From Rickettsiales bacterium (GTDB taxonomy: Bacteria > Pseudomonadota > Alphaproteobacteria > Rickettsiales > SXRF01): DNA of 64,000 nt. The stretch lies in the NCBI GenBank assembly GCA_025464625.1, contig JAOAUZ010000002.1:401379-465378 (forward strand). Direction: 5' to 3'. A program made the position numbers and the translations under genes. Of the stretch, positions 1 through 8,503 are shown in pieces; the stretch's first letter is position 1, and the number at the start of each line of letters is the position of its first letter. A model generated the notes under the pieces. It searched no databases and was not told the origin of the DNA. It saw nothing but the letters and a program-made list of their open reading frames with translations.

Positions 1-569
1 CAAAGGTGTTTCCCGCCACTAACATATTTTTCAGCAGTTTCTAAATCTGGTTTTTCTACAAAACGTTTTACTATATGACTATCACCACGCTCAATATAAC
101 CATAGCCAGTTTCAGGGCGGTTTGGTGTTATTCCAAAAGTTACTAGGTAATTCTTTTCAGCAAGTGTTTTTGCCTCAATAATTGCTTTGGAAAATGCTTC
201 AACATCACTGATTAATTGGTCGGCTGATAATACAAGCAGAATTGTGTCATCACCATACATCGCGCTGGCATAAGACGCTGCCATGGCAATGGCGGGAGCG
301 GTATTCCTTCCCATTGGTTCGAGAATAAATGAAGTGATGGCTTTATTTTTGTTTACCGCACTATATTCGCTGCGAGTCTTAAAATAATGGTCGCGATTTG
401 TTACAGTTAAAATCTCAGTCACATTTGGTTGTGCGCAGGCTCTAAGAAATGCCTTTTGAATCAGGCTCTGTCCGTCTGGCATCGTAATAAATGGTTTAGG
501 GAATGCTGCGCGCGAAACTGGCCATAAACGTTCACCAGAACCACCAGAAATTATTACAGGCAGAAGCAT
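1..569 (-). CDS. manC: Mannose-1-phosphate guanylyltransferase (partial, C-terminus beyond the window)
   Basis: The reverse strand translates from ATG at 569 into a sugar-nucleotidyltransferase N-terminus. It shows the signature GGSGERLWPVSRAAFPKPF near residue 9, then EPMGRNTAPAIAMAA and LVLSADQLI. This is the layout of ManC/GMP-type enzymes, which make GDP-mannose from mannose-1-phosphate and GTP. About 189 residues are present and the rest lies left of base 1, so a C-terminal isomerase domain (as in AlgA-type bifunctional enzymes) cannot be judged. GDP-mannose is the substrate of the two Gmd-type dehydratases nearby, so the gene fits the locus metabolically. It lies upstream of and points the same way as the next gene's 3' end, 45 bases away. 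No strong ribosome site is visible. Confidence 0.9.
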   Translation of the reverse strand, partial: MLLPVIISGGSGERLWPVSRAAFPKPFITMPDGQSLIQKAFLRACAQPNVTEILTVTNRDHYFKTRSEYSAVNKNKAITSFILEPMGRNTAPAIAMAASYASAMYGDDTILLVLSADQLISDVEAFSKAIIEAKTLAEKNYLVTFGITPNRPETGYGYIERGDSHIVKRFVEKPDLETAEKYVSGGKHL

Positions 570-614
570 AAATTGTGCTTTCTTATGAAGAAAAATCGGA
601 CATATTGTTATTTT

Positions 615-1277
615 TCATGAACCGTAACGTTTTTTTGCTTCCAGTTCTACAGGATTTTCATTCATACCTTTGCGGTAATCATCTAACCGTAAAAAAGTTG
701 CGTAGCCTTCAGTCTTAACGTCATCACGCTTAAGTACGACCAAAACAGTCTTGAGAATAATTTTCAAATCAAGCCATAGCGACCAGTTATCAACGTAATC
801 AACATCCATTTTCAGGCGATCATCCCAATTCAGGTTATTACGACCGTTAACCTGCGCTGGTCCAGTAACCCCTGGTTTCATTTCATGACGACGCATTTCC
901 TGAGCAGTATAATAGGGGAAAAAATCATAAAGCAGGGGACGCGGTCCAACAATGCTCATATCGCCTTTTAGAATATTTATAAGCTGCGGTAATTCGTCTA
1001 GGCTATAATCGCGGATCATATCCCCAAATTTGGTTAGACGTTGCTCATCAGAAAGTGGGTTGCCTTTTGCATCGGTTTCATCCCTCATGCTACGGAATTT
1101 AATGATTTCAAATGGTTTTCCATCTAATCCAGGGCGGATTTGCCGAAAAAATATTGGTCTGCCCATAGTAACAAGCACCATAACAGAAACCGCAGCGATA
1201 ACTGGGCTAAACACCACCAGAGCCAGCGTAGCTGCACAAATATCAAAACCGCGTTTTATAGCCTTATTTTTTAACAT
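615..1277 (-). CDS. Initiating undecaprenyl-phosphate sugar phosphotransferase (PglC/WcaJ-type)
   Basis: A 220-residue monotopic phosphoglycosyl transferase. A single hydrophobic re-entrant segment (about residues 12-38) is followed by the family motifs: FFRQIRPG at 43-50, KFRSMRD at 60-66, the catalytic Asp-Glu dyad in SLDELPQL (D94, E95), and the GPRP and KPGVTGPAQVNGR blocks. Such enzymes move a sugar-1-phosphate from a nucleotide sugar to undecaprenyl phosphate and so start a surface glycan on the inner face of the inner membrane. The short length without extra N-terminal helices matches the PglC/PglB group rather than long WbaP/WcaJ proteins. The sugar used cannot be told from sequence. 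It is divergent from the rightward glycan operon, with about 170 bases between. Confidence 0.92.
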   Translation of the reverse strand: MLKNKAIKRGFDICAATLALVVFSPVIAAVSVMVLVTMGRPIFFRQIRPGLDGKPFEIIKFRSMRDETDAKGNPLSDEQRLTKFGDMIRDYSLDELPQLINILKGDMSIVGPRPLLYDFFPYYTAQEMRRHEMKPGVTGPAQVNGRNNLNWDDRLKMDVDYVDNWSLWLDLKIILKTVLVVLKRDDVKTEGYATFLRLDDYRKGMNENPVELEAKKRYGS

Positions 1278-1374
1278 AATGCCCTATTATTACCACATTT
1301 GTAATGTAAATACACCATTGCAGAGCAACCTGTCCATTATATTCATAAATTATCCATGTATCTTTTGTAAGACT

Positions 1375-1403
1375 TTGACAGCGTGACTGGAAGAGGTTAA
1401 AGA
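1375..1403 (+). promoter_or_regulatory. Candidate sigma70-type promoter of the glycan operon
   Basis: A perfect TTGACA at 1375-1380 is followed after 17 bases by TAAAGA at 1398-1403, a weak -10 box. It lies about 45 bases before the gmd start in the divergent gap 1278-1448. The -35 element is convincing and the -10 is not. Confidence 0.4.
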
Positions 1404-1448
1404 TTCAGTGAAAGATTAAGTTAAGTATTATTTAGTTTAAGGTTGTTC

Positions 1449-2576
1449 ATGAAAAAAGTGGCTTTAATAACGGGTGTGACGGGGCAGGACGGCTCGTATC
1501 TTGCAGAATTATTGTTGGGTAAGGGCTATATTGTTCATGGAATAAAGCGTAGAGCTTCTCTGTTTAATACCGATAGGATTGATCATCTCTATCAAGATCC
1601 GCATGTCGATAATCGTCAGTTTATTTTGCATTACGGGGATATGACCGATAGCACAAATCTGGTGCGTTTGGTGCAGTCTATCCAGCCCGATGAAATTTAT
1701 AATCTGGCGGCGCAGAGCCATGTTAGCGTTAGTTTTCAAGAACCAGAATATACGGCGGATGTTGATGCGATGGGAACGCTTCGTTTATTGGAAGCCATCC
1801 GTATTTGCGGGTTGGAAAAAAAGACCCGTTTTTATCAGGCAAGTAGCAGTGAATTATACGGAATGGTGCAGGAAATTCCGCAGAAGGAAACGACACCGTT
1901 TTATCCGCGCAGCCCCTATGCTGTGGCAAAACTATATGCTTACTGGATAGTGGTGAATTACCGTGAGGCTTATGGAATATATGCTTGCAACGGAATTTTA
2001 TTTAATCATGAATCGCCAGTGCGTGAGGAAACATTTGTAACGCGCAAAATTACCCGTGCGCTGGGGCGGATTTATCTGGGAACGCAGGATTGTCTGTATC
2101 TAGGAAATATGGACGCACTGCGCGATTGGGGGCATGCTAAAGATTATGTGGAAATGCAGTGGTTGATGCTGCAACAAAAAGAAGCGGAAGATTTTGTAAT
2201 TGCAACTGGTGTTCAATATAGTGTTCGTGATTTTGTAAATGCATCTGCTGCTGAACTGGGAATAACTCTACGTTGGCAGGGAAAAGGTGTGGATGAGGTT
2301 GCAACTATTGATAAAATATCTGACAGTTGCAATAAGTCTGAAATAAAATGTAAAATAGGGCAGGTTGTGGTTAAGGTTGATCCGCGCTATTTCCGCCCAA
2401 CAGAGGTGGAAACCCTGCTTGGTGATGCCACAAAAGCCAAAAACAAACTAGGCTGGACACCAAAAATATCTTTCAAAGAGCTGGTTGTCGAAATGATGCA
2501 GTCGGATTTGCAGTTAGCTAGGCGCGATTCATTAGTGAAAGAGCATGGATTTAGTGCCTGTGCGCATCGTGAATAG
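1449..2576 (+). CDS. gmd: GDP-mannose 4,6-dehydratase
   Basis: A 375-residue extended short-chain dehydrogenase that converts GDP-mannose to GDP-4-keto-6-deoxymannose. The NAD(P)-binding motif is [14 protein letters not shown] near residue 9. The SSSELYG and YAVAK segments supply the Ser/Thr-Glu-Tyr-Lys catalytic set, and the FNHESP and [16 protein letters not shown] blocks are typical of E. coli-type Gmd. I chose ATG at 1449 over an in-frame TTG at 1443 because an AAGG ribosome site sits 8 bases upstream of the ATG. It is the first gene of the rightward operon, and fcl follows after 9 bases. Together with fcl it gives GDP-L-fucose. A shorter gmd homologue lies at 17661. Confidence 0.95.
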   Translation: MKKVALITGVTGQDGSYLAELLLGKGYIVHGIKRRASLFNTDRIDHLYQDPHVDNRQFILHYGDMTDSTNLVRLVQSIQPDEIYNLAAQSHVSVSFQEPEYTADVDAMGTLRLLEAIRICGLEKKTRFYQASSSELYGMVQEIPQKETTPFYPRSPYAVAKLYAYWIVVNYREAYGIYACNGILFNHESPVREETFVTRKITRALGRIYLGTQDCLYLGNMDALRDWGHAKDYVEMQWLMLQQKEAEDFVIATGVQYSVRDFVNASAAELGITLRWQGKGVDEVATIDKISDSCNKSEIKCKIGQVVVKVDPRYFRPTEVETLLGDATKAKNKLGWTPKISFKELVVEMMQSDLQLARRDSLVKEHGFSACAHRE

Positions 2577-2585
2577 GAAATTATT

Positions 2586-3548
2586 GTGAGCAATTTTTCC
2601 ATCAATTCACCAATATTTGTAGCAGGGCATTTAGGGCTTGTTGGCTCGGCACTGGTTCGTGCATTAGAAAAATCTGGATATAAAAATCTAAAAACTCGTA
2701 GCCATAAAGAATTGGATTTGTGCAATCAACAGAAGGTAGAGGAGTTTTTTTCTGCCGAAAAACCAGAAGCTGTTTTGCTCGCTGCTGCTAAAGTTGGTGG
2801 AATTCAGGCTAATAATACCTATCCTGCAGATTTCATTATTAATAATTTGCAGATCCAAGCCAATGTGATTGATGCCGCATATCGTCACGGTGTAAAACGG
2901 CTGATTTTTATGGGTTCAAGCTGCATTTATCCGCGAGATTGTCCGCAGCCAATGCATGAGGAATATTTATTCAGTGGTTCATTAGAAGCAACAAATCGTC
3001 CTTATGCTGTAGCAAAACTCTCTGGTGTCGAGATGTGTTGGGCATATAACAGGCAATATGGCACGCAATATTTAGCAGTTCTTCCTACTAACACTTACGG
3101 AATAAATGATAATTATCACCCAGAAAATTCTCATGTTCTGCCTGCGCTTATTCGCAAATGTCATGAGGCTAAGATGCGTGGTGAGGCAGAGGTTGTCGTA
3201 TGGGGAACAGGGGTGCCCAAACGTGAATTTATCTACGCCGATGATTTGGCAGAGGCTTGTGTTTTTTTGCTGTCTGATAGTGATGCTATGGCAGAGCTTA
3301 CAAAACCAGAAATATTGCCAGCAATTAATATCGGTTGTGGTGAGGATCTCACAATTCGGGAACTTGTGGAGTTGGTAGCAAAAACGGTTGGATTTGCAGG
3401 TAAAATTGTTTTTGATAGCGAAAAACCAGATGGCACTCCCAGAAAATTGCTTGATATTGGACGGATGAAAAGACTGGGATGGAAGCCACAATTTCCGCTT
3501 AGTGAGGGAGTTAAGCTTGCCTATCAAGATTACCTAAAAAAATTATAG
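2586..3548 (+). CDS. fcl: GDP-L-fucose synthase
   Basis: A 320-residue epimerase/reductase that turns GDP-4-keto-6-deoxymannose into GDP-L-fucose with NADPH. Visible family features are the dinucleotide motif GHLGLVGSALVR at about residues 13-24, GSSCIYPRD carrying the Ser and Cys known to act in this family, YAVAKLSG with the Tyr-Lys pair, and a C-terminal RMKRLGWKP block. It starts at GTG 2586 behind an AGGAA ribosome site. Gmd lies directly upstream, which makes the pathway assignment secure. The length matches E. coli WcaG. Confidence 0.94.
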   Translation: MSNFSINSPIFVAGHLGLVGSALVRALEKSGYKNLKTRSHKELDLCNQQKVEEFFSAEKPEAVLLAAAKVGGIQANNTYPADFIINNLQIQANVIDAAYRHGVKRLIFMGSSCIYPRDCPQPMHEEYLFSGSLEATNRPYAVAKLSGVEMCWAYNRQYGTQYLAVLPTNTYGINDNYHPENSHVLPALIRKCHEAKMRGEAEVVVWGTGVPKREFIYADDLAEACVFLLSDSDAMAELTKPEILPAINIGCGEDLTIRELVELVAKTVGFAGKIVFDSEKPDGTPRKLLDIGRMKRLGWKPQFPLSEGVKLAYQDYLKKL

Positions 3549-3551
3549 ATT

Positions 3552-4223
3552 ATGTTGGATAAATCAAAGCGAGTACTGATTTTTGATTGGGACGGCACTT
3601 TGTTTGATTCCATGCCGACAAAATATAAAACTTTTAGTGAAGTGGTGGCTGGCTATTTATCCCCGCGCAGTGAGCAGGTAACGGTGCAGAAAGTGTGTGA
3701 TTTATACAAGCAATATAGCGGTGAACCACGAGCTGTTATATTTAACAAAGTAGCTAGATATTATGAGCTTGAGCTTGATAGCAACGATACTGATAAAATG
3801 AGTGCGTTGCTTTCTGCGCGTAATGCACAGGAACTGCTTACAGCTAAGTTATTTCCTGATGCAGAAATGCTGCTATCTAAACTCAAAAAATCCCCTTATA
3901 AGCTATATATATCATCTTCTGTTCCGATGGAAGAATTGCAATTATTGGTGAAACATGCTGTTCCAACTGCTATTTTAGCGGTAATCGCTGGAATTTTTGG
4001 TAGTAAACAGGGATTTTCCAAAGGGATAGAACATGTGGAGTATATTTGCGCGCAGGAAAATTGTGGGCGTGAAGCCTGCATTATGTTTGGTGATGATGAG
4101 GCGGATATGCGCTTGAGTCTAGCCGCAGGAATTGCTAGTAAACTGGTAGATAGATCTGGTCGTTATATGAATTCTGATTGGCAGAGAATAAATTCTTTTG
4201 AGGAAGTGATAGCATGTCTGTAA
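3552..4223 (+). CDS. HAD-superfamily phosphatase
   Basis: A 223-residue haloacid-dehalogenase-type hydrolase. Motif I is IFDWDGTLFDS (nucleophile D12, acid/base D14), motif II is near YISSS, and motif IV is FGDDEADM. The alpha-helical cap between motifs I and II is of the phosphoglycolate phosphatase type. The substrate is not readable from sequence. Its place three genes before neuB makes a sugar-phosphate a reasonable substrate, for example a nonulosonate 9-phosphate, because NeuB-type enzymes that use phosphorylated sugars need such a phosphatase. That link is inference. It overlaps the next gene by 10 bases, so translational coupling is likely. Confidence 0.85.
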   Translation: MLDKSKRVLIFDWDGTLFDSMPTKYKTFSEVVAGYLSPRSEQVTVQKVCDLYKQYSGEPRAVIFNKVARYYELELDSNDTDKMSALLSARNAQELLTAKLFPDAEMLLSKLKKSPYKLYISSSVPMEELQLLVKHAVPTAILAVIAGIFGSKQGFSKGIEHVEYICAQENCGREACIMFGDDEADMRLSLAAGIASKLVDRSGRYMNSDWQRINSFEEVIACL

Positions 4224-5947
4224 AAAACCGCTTTGCTTCGCTAGTAAAGCGACAAACCCTGATTAAAGATACAATTACCTTAATGGGTAGTTCGCAGGAG
4301 AACAAGCATATTGCTGGCTTTGCAGTGGTTGTTGATGAACAGAATAAAGTTGTTGGTGTGATAACAGATGGAGATATTCGCAGGGGGCTATCAAAAGGTT
4401 TTGATGTTAATTCGCAGGTGGAAAAAATTGCTAATTTTAAGCCTCTTACTCTGAATAAAAATCTCTCACCGTCACTTATGCGTCGCGTGCTAATAGATGA
4501 AGCACGGACTCGCGGAACAAATTTCATGAAATATGACAAGCTGGTGCTAGTTGAGGATGACGGCAAATTCTATGATGTCATCATGCTTACTGATATACTT
4601 GAACCGAGCGTTGATGAAAAAACTATCGCGGTATATGGGCTTGGGTTTGTTGGGCTTACTCTTGCATGTACTCTAGCCAACGCAGGTCTTTCAGTTATCG
4701 GGATTGATACGAATGCGGAACGTTTGAAGTTGTTAGAAAAAAATACAGCACCTTTTTATGAAAAAGGGCTGGATTCTATGCTTTATTCACTCGCAGCCAC
4801 TAACCCAATTCGCTACACTGATGATGCAAAAAAATATGCTGCCAACATCCACATTGTAAGTGTTGGTTCACCGATAAATTCTGCTGGTAAACCAGATCTT
4901 TCAGCGATTGAGGCGGTGGCAAATACCATTGCCGATATTATAAAAACAGGTGATTTAGTTATCTTTCGGTCTACTGTTCCTGTTGGTACGATGCGCCGTG
5001 TTGTGCTTCCGATATTAGAAAAGAATGATATGGTTTGTGGCACAGATTTTCACCTTGCCTTTGCACCAGAGCGTACAGTAGAAGGTAATGCACTAGAAGA
5101 ATTGCGAATATTGCCACAGATTGTTGGAGGATTTAATCTTGAAAGCACTAATTTAGCAGCGCATTTATTTCGCAAAATAACCAATATAATTGTTGAAGTG
5201 CAATCGTTGGAAGAAGCGGAAATGGTGAAGTTGATGAATAACACCTACCGCGATCTAACTTTTTCTTTTGCCAATGAAATCGCTTATATGTGCGATGAAT
5301 ATAATATAAATGCTTTCCGCATTATTCGTGCTGCCAATGAAGGCTATCCACGTGATAGAATCCCTCTGCCTAGCCCTGGTGTTGGTGGAATTTGTTTGAC
5401 TAAAGATCCACTTTTATATTCGCAGCCAATTGGTGATAATGTCTATAATCCGATTCTTGGTCGCGCTAGCCGCAGCATCAATCAGCGCGGGGCGGATTAT
5501 GTTCTGGAGAAGATTGAAAAATTTTCTAAAACAATAAACAAGCCAGTTGAGTCTTTGAAGATTTTAGTAGTGGGATTGGCGTTTAAGGGTATGCCAGAAA
5601 CCTCGGATATTCGTGATGCGATAGCCACAAATATTGTAAAAAAATTGCCAAATAAAGCAAATATTTCAGTGAAAGATTTTGTAGTGCCAGCCTCTGATGT
5701 TTCTGCACTTGGCTGCACGCCAGCCACAGGTGAATTGCAGGAAATACTAGCGCAGTATGATGTTGTGCTGTTCATGAATAATCACTACCGTAATAATAAA
5801 TTCAATGTCATTCAGGCAGTGCAGGGATGCAAACATCCTATGTTATTCTTTGATGGTTGGAGCATGTTTGATTGGCGGGAAATTGAACGAATTCCGAGTG
5901 TCTGCTACGCAACTATGGGCTACTCAACCGCAGGGTTTTTAAGCTAA
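4214..5947 (+). CDS. CBS-domain pair fused to a UDP-sugar 6-dehydrogenase
   Basis: A 577-residue fusion. Residues about 7-130 form two CBS motifs (VVGVITDGDIRRG near 47-58 and FYDVIMLTDIL near 119-129). From about 136 a nucleotide-sugar dehydrogenase begins with VYGLGFVGLTLA (140-151). It continues with STVPVGTMR, FAPERTVEGNALEELR, the catalytic Cys394 in GVGGICLTKDP, and a late GLAFKGMPETSD block. The second part resembles UDP-N-acetylmannosamine/UDP-glucose dehydrogenases, which oxidise C6 to a uronic acid in two NAD-dependent steps. CBS pairs usually bind adenine nucleotides and tune partner domains. In legionaminate loci a CBS pair is found on the nucleotidyltransferase PtmE, so here it is on a different enzyme. 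The start at 4214 has a GAGGAAG site. Confidence 0.88.
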   Translation: MSVKNRFASLVKRQTLIKDTITLMGSSQENKHIAGFAVVVDEQNKVVGVITDGDIRRGLSKGFDVNSQVEKIANFKPLTLNKNLSPSLMRRVLIDEARTRGTNFMKYDKLVLVEDDGKFYDVIMLTDILEPSVDEKTIAVYGLGFVGLTLACTLANAGLSVIGIDTNAERLKLLEKNTAPFYEKGLDSMLYSLAATNPIRYTDDAKKYAANIHIVSVGSPINSAGKPDLSAIEAVANTIADIIKTGDLVIFRSTVPVGTMRRVVLPILEKNDMVCGTDFHLAFAPERTVEGNALEELRILPQIVGGFNLESTNLAAHLFRKITNIIVEVQSLEEAEMVKLMNNTYRDLTFSFANEIAYMCDEYNINAFRIIRAANEGYPRDRIPLPSPGVGGICLTKDPLLYSQPIGDNVYNPILGRASRSINQRGADYVLEKIEKFSKTINKPVESLKILVVGLAFKGMPETSDIRDAIATNIVKKLPNKANISVKDFVVPASDVSALGCTPATGELQEILAQYDVVLFMNNHYRNNKFNVIQAVQGCKHPMLFFDGWSMFDWREIERIPSVCYATMGYSTAGFLS

Positions 5948-6720
5948 TGCGCTATTATGAAATAGCTCGTCTTACAGAGGGTGTTTCCATAGAATTTTCA
6001 GATGATTTAGTGCGGGTGGATTTGGATAAAATCACGCTGCAAGATAGTATAACTAATGATGCAGAATTGCAAGCAGCACAGGGAAAGGGAGTATATTTTT
6101 ATCTTTCTGGTGGCGGAACGATTCTTATTAATGGTCGTTATATGCCAGTGGTTAAGCGTGCGCAAACCGCAAAAATAAATCCCAATAAATATTCTCTATT
6201 TACTGGCAGGGCGGAGGGTATGGAGGAATGGAAAAAACCAGAATCTGTTACCCGCGAATTATTTGAAGAGTTGCATATTTATAAAAATGGAGAGCAACTC
6301 ATTCCACAATGCCAAGAATTTCAGGAAATAATAGATGCAACATATAGTGCTGCACCAATAACAAATAATCATCTGAAATTGAAATATATTCCTCTTCATA
6401 ACGTTAAATTACAAGCCCGTCATTTTGGCGTAGAAAACACACGAAATTGCTTCCTGCATATTGGCGAAAATGGAGATATAAACTTACTCTTTGTTTTTGC
6501 TGTAGATATTGAGCTAGATGGCTTAGAAATACGCGACGGAGAGGCATTAAATAGTGGCGGTGGGCGTGAAGTTTTGCTGCTGGATATAGGGAGTAATGGA
6601 TTGCAAAAAATAACTGGTGAAAAAGAAAGCAAAATGCTAGGAATATGTGATAAAGAGCAGATGACGCCACATCTTAGCGCATTGGTTGATGCTGTTAAAG
6701 TTTCTTTGAAAGGTAAATAA
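5947..6720 (+). CDS. Nudix-like protein of unknown substrate
   Basis: A 257-residue soluble protein whose start overlaps the previous stop (TAATG). A degenerate Nudix box is visible: SLFTGRAEG at 83-91, then PESVTRELFEELHIY at 98-112, which keeps the RExxEE core, but the spacing to the upstream Gly/Glu is not canonical. Nudix proteins hydrolyse nucleoside diphosphates linked to another group, so nucleotide-sugar turnover is possible. The N-terminal third (YFYLSGGGTILINGRYMPVVKR) fits the beta-rich start of a Nudix fold. No other domain is recognised. It lies between the dehydrogenase fusion and neuB, probably co-translated. Confidence 0.6.
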   Translation: MRYYEIARLTEGVSIEFSDDLVRVDLDKITLQDSITNDAELQAAQGKGVYFYLSGGGTILINGRYMPVVKRAQTAKINPNKYSLFTGRAEGMEEWKKPESVTRELFEELHIYKNGEQLIPQCQEFQEIIDATYSAAPITNNHLKLKYIPLHNVKLQARHFGVENTRNCFLHIGENGDINLLFVFAVDIELDGLEIRDGEALNSGGGREVLLLDIGSNGLQKITGEKESKMLGICDKEQMTPHLSALVDAVKVSLKGK

Positions 6721-7734
6721 ATGAAAAACAATCTCAAAATAATTGCTGAATTTTGTCAGAATCATAATGGTGATTTTGATATTTTGAAACAGATGATTGC
6801 TGCTGCTTCGCAGGCAGGTGCGACGCACGGAAAAATCCAAACTATATTTGCTAGTGATGTTAGTTTTCGCCAAGAATTTGAGGAAGGAAAAACTGGTGCA
6901 GATGGTAAGGTGGAGGTGATTAAACGTCCATATCAACCTGAGTATGATAGGCTTAAAGGGCTTGAGTTAAGCTATGAGCAGCAGCGCAAATTTATTGATG
7001 AATGTAAGGGAGCTGGACTAATTCCCCTTACCACTGCTTTTAACTTAACTTGTATTCCTGCCATCGCGGAACTCGATTGGAAAGTGGTAAAAGTTGCTAG
7101 TTATGATTGCGGTTCTCTGCCGTTGCTTCAGGCTCTTACCGAATCATTTGACGAACTTATTGTTTCAACTGGGGCATCGACTAATCAAGAAATAGCAGAT
7201 GCTGCAAAATTGCTGCGCGCGAGCGGTAAAAAATATAGCATGCTGCACTGCGTAACTATTTATCCAACCCCGCTGGAGCAAATGCATCTGGCGCGGATGA
7301 ATTGGCTGAAAAACTATGCAGATCATGTGGGCTTAAGCGATCATTCTCTGGTAGCGCGTGATGGTGTAAAAGCTGCGCTTGCTGCGATTTATCTTGGTGC
7401 AGAAATTATAGAGCGGCATTTTACAGTTCTGCCTGAAGAGCAGAGCCGTGACGGTCGCGTATCAATTCGTGCTGAACATATCGTGAAAATAAAAGAATTT
7501 GCTGCTTTGAGTAAAGACGCGCAGCTTGAATATTTGAATTCTGAAATTCCTGATTGGAAGATAATGTTAGGGCAGGAAGATCGCCCTCTGAGTCATGAAG
7601 AATTGCTTAACAGAGCTTATTATCGTGGGCGTTTCTGCAACAAAATAGACGGAAAACAAATCTTCAATTGGCAGCCAGAAGCAACAGTAGTGATGCAGGA
7701 AGTGGCTAAGAAAAGGCAGAGAAATGCGGCGTAA
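6721..7734 (+). CDS. neuB: NeuB-family nonulosonic acid synthase
   Basis: A 337-residue TIM-barrel enzyme of the sialic-acid synthase family, which condenses phosphoenolpyruvate with a hexosamine or hexose to form a nine-carbon keto acid. Recognisable blocks are AEFCQNHNGD at 9-18, KVASYDCGSLPLL, STGAST, GLSDHS and ERHFT. The His residues in the last two match the metal ligands of NeuB. The C-terminal antifreeze-like (SAF) domain seems short and degenerate: only about 50 residues follow the barrel and the usual start of that domain is not clear. NeuA lies four genes downstream. No neuC epimerase or Pse/Leg aminotransferase set is nearby, so the exact product is unknown. The ATG abuts the previous stop and has an AAGG site. 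Confidence 0.87.
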   Translation: MKNNLKIIAEFCQNHNGDFDILKQMIAAASQAGATHGKIQTIFASDVSFRQEFEEGKTGADGKVEVIKRPYQPEYDRLKGLELSYEQQRKFIDECKGAGLIPLTTAFNLTCIPAIAELDWKVVKVASYDCGSLPLLQALTESFDELIVSTGASTNQEIADAAKLLRASGKKYSMLHCVTIYPTPLEQMHLARMNWLKNYADHVGLSDHSLVARDGVKAALAAIYLGAEIIERHFTVLPEEQSRDGRVSIRAEHIVKIKEFAALSKDAQLEYLNSEIPDWKIMLGQEDRPLSHEELLNRAYYRGRFCNKIDGKQIFNWQPEATVVMQEVAKKRQRNAA

Positions 7735-8503
7735 CGAACAGCTTAAAGAAGTTTATAATTATGCCTATTCTGGCAGCAAAAATTATGCTGGTGATAAGGA
7801 TAGTTTTTTTACATTTTCCACTATGGACGTTACACAGTATTTGCTGGCGCGAGTAGATTTTTCGGGCAAGAATGTGCTGGAAGTTGGCTGTGGTACTGGA
7901 GAGACGGCAATAGCAATAGCAGATGCTGGGGCAAAAAATGTTTATGCTGTGGATTATGCGCAGGAGGCAATAAAGGGCTGCAAGGAACGTCATAAGAGAG
8001 ATAACCTTATTTTTGATACGAAAGATTACCATGATATTTCTGAACTCTATGACGTGGTAGTTTTGCAGGAAGTTATTGAACATCTTGATCATCCAGAGCA
8101 AGCCATTATAGACCTTATGCAGCGTGTAAAAAAGGATGGGATATTGGTTGTGACCTGCCCGAATTTTACCAATCTGCGTGGGTACGTTTGGATGACGTTA
8201 CAGCTGCTTTTAGATGTGCCAATGTCGCTTACGGACATTCATTTTTTCTCACCGTTTGATTTTATAGAGATGGCGCAGAAACATAATTTTAAGCTGGAAT
8301 GGGGTACGTTCGCGCATGATAGAATATACGGTGAGAGCTTGATTGTGGATATGCGTAAACGCCTGACTAATGCTTTGCGTGACGCGAATTTGGATAACAG
8401 CAAAGTTGAAAAAATGATGGAGTGGTTGAAAAAGGTAATAACCATCGATAACGTGCCTAGCGAAATTAATGGTGGGAAGGGGTTTTATGTCTTCAGTTGG
8501 TAA
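7724..8503 (+). CDS. Class I SAM-dependent methyltransferase
   Basis: A 259-residue Rossmann-fold methyltransferase. Motif I is VLEVGCGTGE (about 51-60), the acidic residue after beta2 lies in VYAVDYAQEA, and VVLQEVIEHLDHP is the post-motif II signature of the UbiG-like group. The start overlaps the NeuB stop by 11 bases. It is the first of three consecutive methyltransferase-like genes between neuB and neuA, so a role in modifying the acid sugar or its precursor is likely but not proven. The acceptor cannot be told from sequence. Confidence 0.85.
   Translation: MRRNEQLKEVYNYAYSGSKNYAGDKDSFFTFSTMDVTQYLLARVDFSGKNVLEVGCGTGETAIAIADAGAKNVYAVDYAQEAIKGCKERHKRDNLIFDTKDYHDISELYDVVVLQEVIEHLDHPEQAIIDLMQRVKKDGILVVTCPNFTNLRGYVWMTLQLLLDVPMSLTDIHFFSPFDFIEMAQKHNFKLEWGTFAHDRIYGESLIVDMRKRLTNALRDANLDNSKVEKMMEWLKKVITIDNVPSEINGGKGFYVFSW

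Noticed and set aside
3072..3527. 151-residue open frame on the minus strand
   Set aside because: It is antisense to fcl, which has full catalytic motifs, and its own sequence looks random.
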